Below, one piece after another: positions 59,275 to 64,000 of a stretch of 64,000 bases of DNA. Position numbers and translations under genes: made by a program. The notes below the pieces were generated by a model. It saw only the letters and a program-made list of their open reading frames with translations. It was not told the DNA's origin and did no database searches. Position 1 is the stretch's first letter. Each line of letters opens with the position of its first letter. This stretch comes from Polytrichum commune. Its lineage: Eukaryota > Streptophyta > Polytrichopsida > Polytrichales > Polytrichaceae. The DNA lies in assembly GCA_950295325.1 (NCBI GenBank), contig OX485809.1, forward strand, positions 27,776,001 through 27,840,000, read 5' to 3'.

Positions 59275-62200
59275 CCTATGGTAAATTGGTGAACTCAAAA
59301 ATTCAATTCATAATAATAATAATAATAATATGAAATTTATTTGTAAATAATTAATAATTAATGTGATTTTAAAGATAACACAATATATGATGAGGATAAA
59401 ATATTATAATAATTCAAATAGGCTATAGTCAGAAACTTATGATTTTCTGAGTATACTCCATTCATAACGTTGTCCCACAGGTCTAATTCCAAATAACATA
59501 CCATCTATTTATACCTCACATTATATTACCTAACAAATTTTGATTTTTATATAATTTTTTTGTTATATATTTTATATTCTATCTTCATTGTTTCATTTTG
59601 GTCATCCTATGAACACTTGCACTAATCTATCATTAGAATGACAAAGATAATTTCAAATGGTAAGTCTCAAAATTATAATCTCAATGTTAATGAGGATTTT
59701 GTGATGTTTAAGACATCTAAGTTAATTGTGTGCTTCATTGATGGTTTCACTTCCGGAGTGAAATCCCAATGAATTGCTTATTTACTAATTGGAAGTGCAC
59801 TCAATATGGGATTTGTAGTCAAGCGGCCTTCAAGAATGCAAGGGCAATGTTTTCTCGAAGTTGGATGGGATGGGCAACAGTTTTCGGAGGCAATCGCTAG
59901 AGGGGGTCAAAAGCACGTGGATGCGTACTTTTGAACCCTTACAATATGTACATTTATAATTGATATGAAAAAATACGAAGGAAACATATACATGTCAAGT
60001 TTTGAGCAAATTCTATGTGGTTAAGAAATAAAGGCCATTTTTATTCAAATAATTTTGGTTACAATGTTTTTGGAGCCAAAGCATGGTAAAATGAAGAAGA
60101 AAAGTGGTATGCCCTTCAATTGTGATAATTTTCCATATAAAATAAGGGAAGTAGGCTCAAATCTATACAAAATATCATTCAAAGTCCATGGAGCCCTCCA
60201 ATAAGTTTGAACCAAAATATAATACATAATTTGTACCCCATTCGTGTTATGGAGATATGTATGAAGCAGATCGTAAACTAAGTGGTGGATTTGAGCTAAA
60301 ACCTACTTCATTTCAAAATCTATTGTGATTTGTTCGTAAGATTGAAGTCATTGGCGACATCATATTGTATGTTAGTGCGCCACACATTTTGAAGTAACAT
60401 AAATTTTCTTAAGATCTACTTCTCTCTTACTTTTCGAAAACCGATAATTTTGGAAGCATATTCTACAAACTTTAGAATTTACTTTTATGGATGTAAATCA
60501 TGTAATCTATAAAAATACTTATGAAATCATCATGATCCACCTTATTAGTAATCTTAATCATTATTATTGTTTTGAGTTATATAACTACAGAATGCGGCTA
60601 CTTGCCCCCCTAAATTAATAGGCACAACTTTTGTTCACTTTATCATGCTTTGACCTTTTGTAAAATGAAAGAACAAGAAGTAATGAGACAATATCCAAAA
60701 GATTGGACATTCATAACGAGATTTACCCATTTACATTGAAAGTTATTACCATTATTCTACACTTATGTTTGTTTGACCACATTAAGTGCACCCCTTGGGC
60801 ACATATCATTATCACTATTATAGATACCAAACAATTTAGGCTACGCCTCAATATGTGGAATGGGGCAATTGGCAAGAGTGTCGTGGCTTTCTAGTAGCTT
60901 GGGCACCTTTTTGCCTAATAATTAATCAAAGTGCGAAAGTAAGTTAGGCAACCCAAAAAATAATATTCCTAAAATTGGGCATATTCAAAAAGTAATTTTA
61001 AAATAAGTTAGACAATCATCCAAGTCATTTCTAAAATTCATGGATGGTTTTCTTAATTTCATCTATGGCAGCTACGAATAACCTAAATACTTCCCTTAAC
61101 CAACATTCCTCACCCTAAAGTTTGTCTTTTACTTGTATGTCATGGTTTTGCTTGGCAACATATTTTGCTTTGTGTGAGTTAAACGGAGTGGTCTTTGTGA
61201 CATGCAAAGTGGTCTATGTCACCTGCATTATTGTGATTTTAAAAACTCTTTGGAATGTTATTTCTTTTTTCTGGACACTCAAGGAAATATATTTCCCATA
61301 AATTTAGGCACCTTTAAAAGTAATTGTTTTCAGCCCAAGTTGCTAGAGAGCTACGGTAGTTGTGTGCTAATGATCATCCACCAAAGAGGCATGCAAACAA
61401 ACTCGATAAATGCAACAACTAGGGCTAATAGATCACATAATTGGGAGGGCCTATGTGATCAATCTAGATCGAGGAAAGTTAATTATGCAGTTATGATGGT
61501 CAACCAATTGAATGGATGTGGGATGTTTATTAATCGTATACTACATTAAGTAGACCCTAATATATCTCTTATGAAAAAATAAACCGTTCATTTTAGCTCC
61601 CATTTTTACTTCAAAAATCTCCCCCCCCCGCCCCCCCGGCGGATGAAAGGAGCATGCAAGTGGACTTGACATGTTCAACAAATCGAGCTCAATAGTCCAC
61701 ATGATTGCGAGGGCATAAGTGATCACTCTAGATAGAGCTAAACTTTTATGCATTTGGATGGGGTGATGGCCAAACGGTTGAAGGTATGTGGAACGTTCAT
61801 CAAGCTTAAACTATACTAAAAGAGAGCTTTAAGTTTTATAGTTTAACCTTGCGTACATAATTGTAACTATTGCAATTCCTTAATGCTTTGTTAATTTGAC
61901 TTTGAACATAATGTTTGTCTCCCATGAATACAATACACCATTGACTCAATTCTTATCTAACTCAGTTAAAATATATATATATATAAACCTTTTCATGAGT
62001 AAAATTAAAATTTATTATAATTATGATTGATTATTTAATGTAATCACACAACCACCGTTTCAAAAATGACTAGCCGTTGATAGTGGTGTGTTGAGCAGAC
62101 ATTGCAAGGGGTGGTCCAGGACATTAATTCATGTGCCCAAGTGCAATAGGATGGGACAACATATGCTCATATGAGTCGATTGAACAATGACAATAGATGT

Positions 62201-63084
62201 CCATATGTGTATTTTCCTTTGATTGTGATCTAATCTACATTAGTTGAGAAATTATGTAAATGTTTAAATTGATTTGGTTCAATATTGGAAGATTTTAGGG
62301 TCTATGCCCTGTATAATTTGTATGAATGTCTTATGTAAAGCTTTGCTTACACTTCTTGTTTGTAGGAAACGACATTTCAACACAAAAACCTTCTTTTTTT
62401 CAAGGATTTTGTGTTTCCATTGCATTCAATTGGTGAAGAATGTTCACTAGTCGTACACAAAGTATTAACATTTTTGTGATTAAAAAATGATATCTCCTCA
62501 TGAAAATTAGAATTCATTTTTCTTCCTTAATGAGTTATATATTTCATCTATTGTCAAACAAAATTAAAGCAAAATGAGTTCATTGGCATCTTGATTCCCC
62601 ACCCACCCTTCCAAATATTCCATATGGGACATCAAGGGTTAAGGTTTGGCATGATTATTTTTATGCTTCATATTTCACATAAATGTTGAACAAACACATG
62701 TAACTTTTGATAAGACGTGGACTAATTCAAGCTCATCCAAACACTTGAAGTGGCAAAAAAACTCATTTGTTGAGAAGATTTTTGGTTCACGACACCTCTA
62801 AGGAAAGGGCTCGTGAAAATCCAAACCTCCCAAGTTTGTTGTTAATTCATTCCAATTGAGTCTCAATAGACCAAAGCAAAGTCTATGAGCCTGCTTTAGA
62901 GGCCGGTTAGGCTTAAATAAGAACCCTGGGTGATATTATGTTTCTCTACATTTTCACCCTCCCCTATGGTGGGTGCCACAAACTTTTACCTTGTTGTGAA
63001 TTCAAAGATTGTACCATTTGACCCTACAAAGTTATAGAATGACCAACTCCAACCATCACAATTTGGACCCATGCATTGTCGGGA

Positions 63085-63300
63085 GGAGATTTTTGAGCAT
63101 AATTGGTCAAGATCCTAGTGCATAACATTATTAAGCAGTGTGCGTTTGTTCATGTGGGCCCTGAGAATATCACCACAGGATGCTACGGCTAGTGTAGATT
63201 CAAACCGATTAGTAATTTTCCTAAAGTCTTGAACTTCAACCGGCCACTATTCAAACACAACCGGTTCATTTGTAACTACCGGTCAAATATGCATGTTCAT
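63085..63300 (-). mobile_element. Mutator-like MITE, worn reverse copy
   Basis: Reverse-strand landmarks GGTCAAGATCC, CCTAAAGTCTTGAACTTCAA, CACAACCGGTTCATTTGTAA follow the family. An unrelated segment interrupts the middle (about 63115-63190), replacing the usual TTTAGAGGAAT part. Confidence 0.5.
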
Positions 63301-63432
63301 CGTTTGGATGTCTAAGGATTGATGCTATGGTTTGTGAATACACTACCATGTGAGCTAAATCCTAGCATCTTCAACTCAGGTGGATAGTGCTAGAATCTTC
63401 ACTTTAAGCATTGAGTGTATAAACTACTCTTA

Positions 63433-63952
63433 TGTCCCCTTCCCACCTGACTTTAGCTAAGACTAAAAGTTGGTTCTAACAACCCGGCCTTCACACCATC
63501 GACATTATCTAGTGCCGAGCTTAGTTGGCAAATGATGTGGCATGGCTTAAAAGTGGAGGTTTTAAGCCTCAAGCACCAACCCTCCCATCGGTACCTAAAC
63601 ATGAGGCACGAATATAGGACCTTTAAAAGTGCCACCTCCCGCCCTTGTCATTGGTTGCTTTTTAGTCTTAGCTATGAGGGCACGAGGAGCTCCATCAACA
63701 AGAACTGATGGTAAGAGAGGTGAGTACTAAGGCATTTGGAGATGGGACAAATACTACCCAACATTCATTGCTTGGTAGATAAAACAATGAACATGTGTGA
63801 AAACTACTTAACTAAAACCTACTTGAAAATCTTCGGAGCAAGTTCTTATAGGTGCATTGGATAGCCGGGTGCCTCCGCTGTAATCGAGGGAGCTTTACCC
63901 GGTTTGTAGGGAATACTTTTAGTCTTAGCTAAAGTCAGGTGGGAAGGGGGCA
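63433..63952. mobile_element. TTA-targeting element sharing ends with the Pack element
   Basis: 520 bp. The left end TGTCCCCTTCCCACCTGACT and inverted right end (TGCCCCCTTCCCACCTGACT on the minus strand) continue as TTAGCTAAGACTAAAAG on both sides, giving arms of ~37 bp. TTA flanks both ends (63430-63432 and 63953-63955). No coding capacity seen. Confidence 0.85.
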
Positions 63953-64000
63953 TTATGTTCATAGAGGTTTTGATTCTTACTTGTTAGCAATTTCAACACA

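Larger units (their letters stand above)
55654..63084. other. Mostly unassigned AT-rich sequence
   Basis: Contains the CACTA-like element at 56726-56867 and microsatellites at 59243-59270 and about 59302-59331. A C-rich run lies at about 61621-61638. A 135-codon frame (56305-56712, minus) and a 73-codon frame (57552-57773, minus) show no family motif that I can defend. No complete gene is seen. Confidence 0.4.

Overview
This window looks like nuclear DNA of a land plant. It has GT-AG introns, a plastid-type starch synthase gene, a captured piece of a plant HECT ubiquitin ligase (UPL3-like), and many small DNA transposons with plant-type ends (PIF/Harbinger-Tourist, hAT, CACTA, Mutator-like). 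The lineage within land plants cannot be fixed from the sequence. Most of the window is AT-rich, gene-poor repeat DNA. Only one ordinary host gene is recognisable, plus one two-gene unit of transposon character.

Region by region. 1-5.3 kb: the 5' half of a soluble starch synthase (SSII-like) on the minus strand. Four exons join in frame, and the rest lies beyond the left edge. The intron after exon 4 holds a 5S rRNA-derived sequence with an intact box C. 5.3-17 kb: tandem repeats, a GTTAC-rich tract, a 517-bp foldback Tourist element and Mutator-like MITEs. 17-20.2 kb: a repeat family interrupted by a hAT element (17736-19191) and a TTA-flanked Tourist element (19515-20103). 22.1-23.6 kb: another TAA-flanked PIF-like element. 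24.6-30.5 kb: two intact three-exon genes in tail-to-tail orientation, with stop codons two bases apart. The plus-strand gene (975 aa) has a candidate D-D-E core whose C-x2-C and H-x4-H ligand spacings resemble RAG1/Transib. The minus-strand partner (390 aa) is unrecognised. A CACTA MITE sits in an intron of the first gene.

34.2-37.3 kb: a chain of three TTA-targeting elements. The last (35259-37328) is GC-rich and carries a host gene fragment, so it looks like a Pack-type PIF element. 39-40.5 kb: another Tourist copy, then a short element with one 75-bp unit. 45.9-51.2 kb: a nested MITE and two decayed Harbinger transposase genes. 51652-52707: a hAT element with a perfect 8-bp target duplication and a C-terminal transposase remnant. 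53.5-55.7 kb: a foldback-like locus with ~290-bp inverted arms around 15 exact-length copies of the same 75-bp unit. 55.7-64 kb: mostly unassigned AT-rich sequence, a short CACTA-like element, microsatellites, and a TTA-flanked element at the right edge.

The strongest candidate for something undescribed is the convergent two-gene unit at 24.6-30.5 kb. Its convergent layout resembles the amphioxus ProtoRAG transposon, but the partner shows no RAG2-like kelch repeats and no convincing terminal repeats were found.
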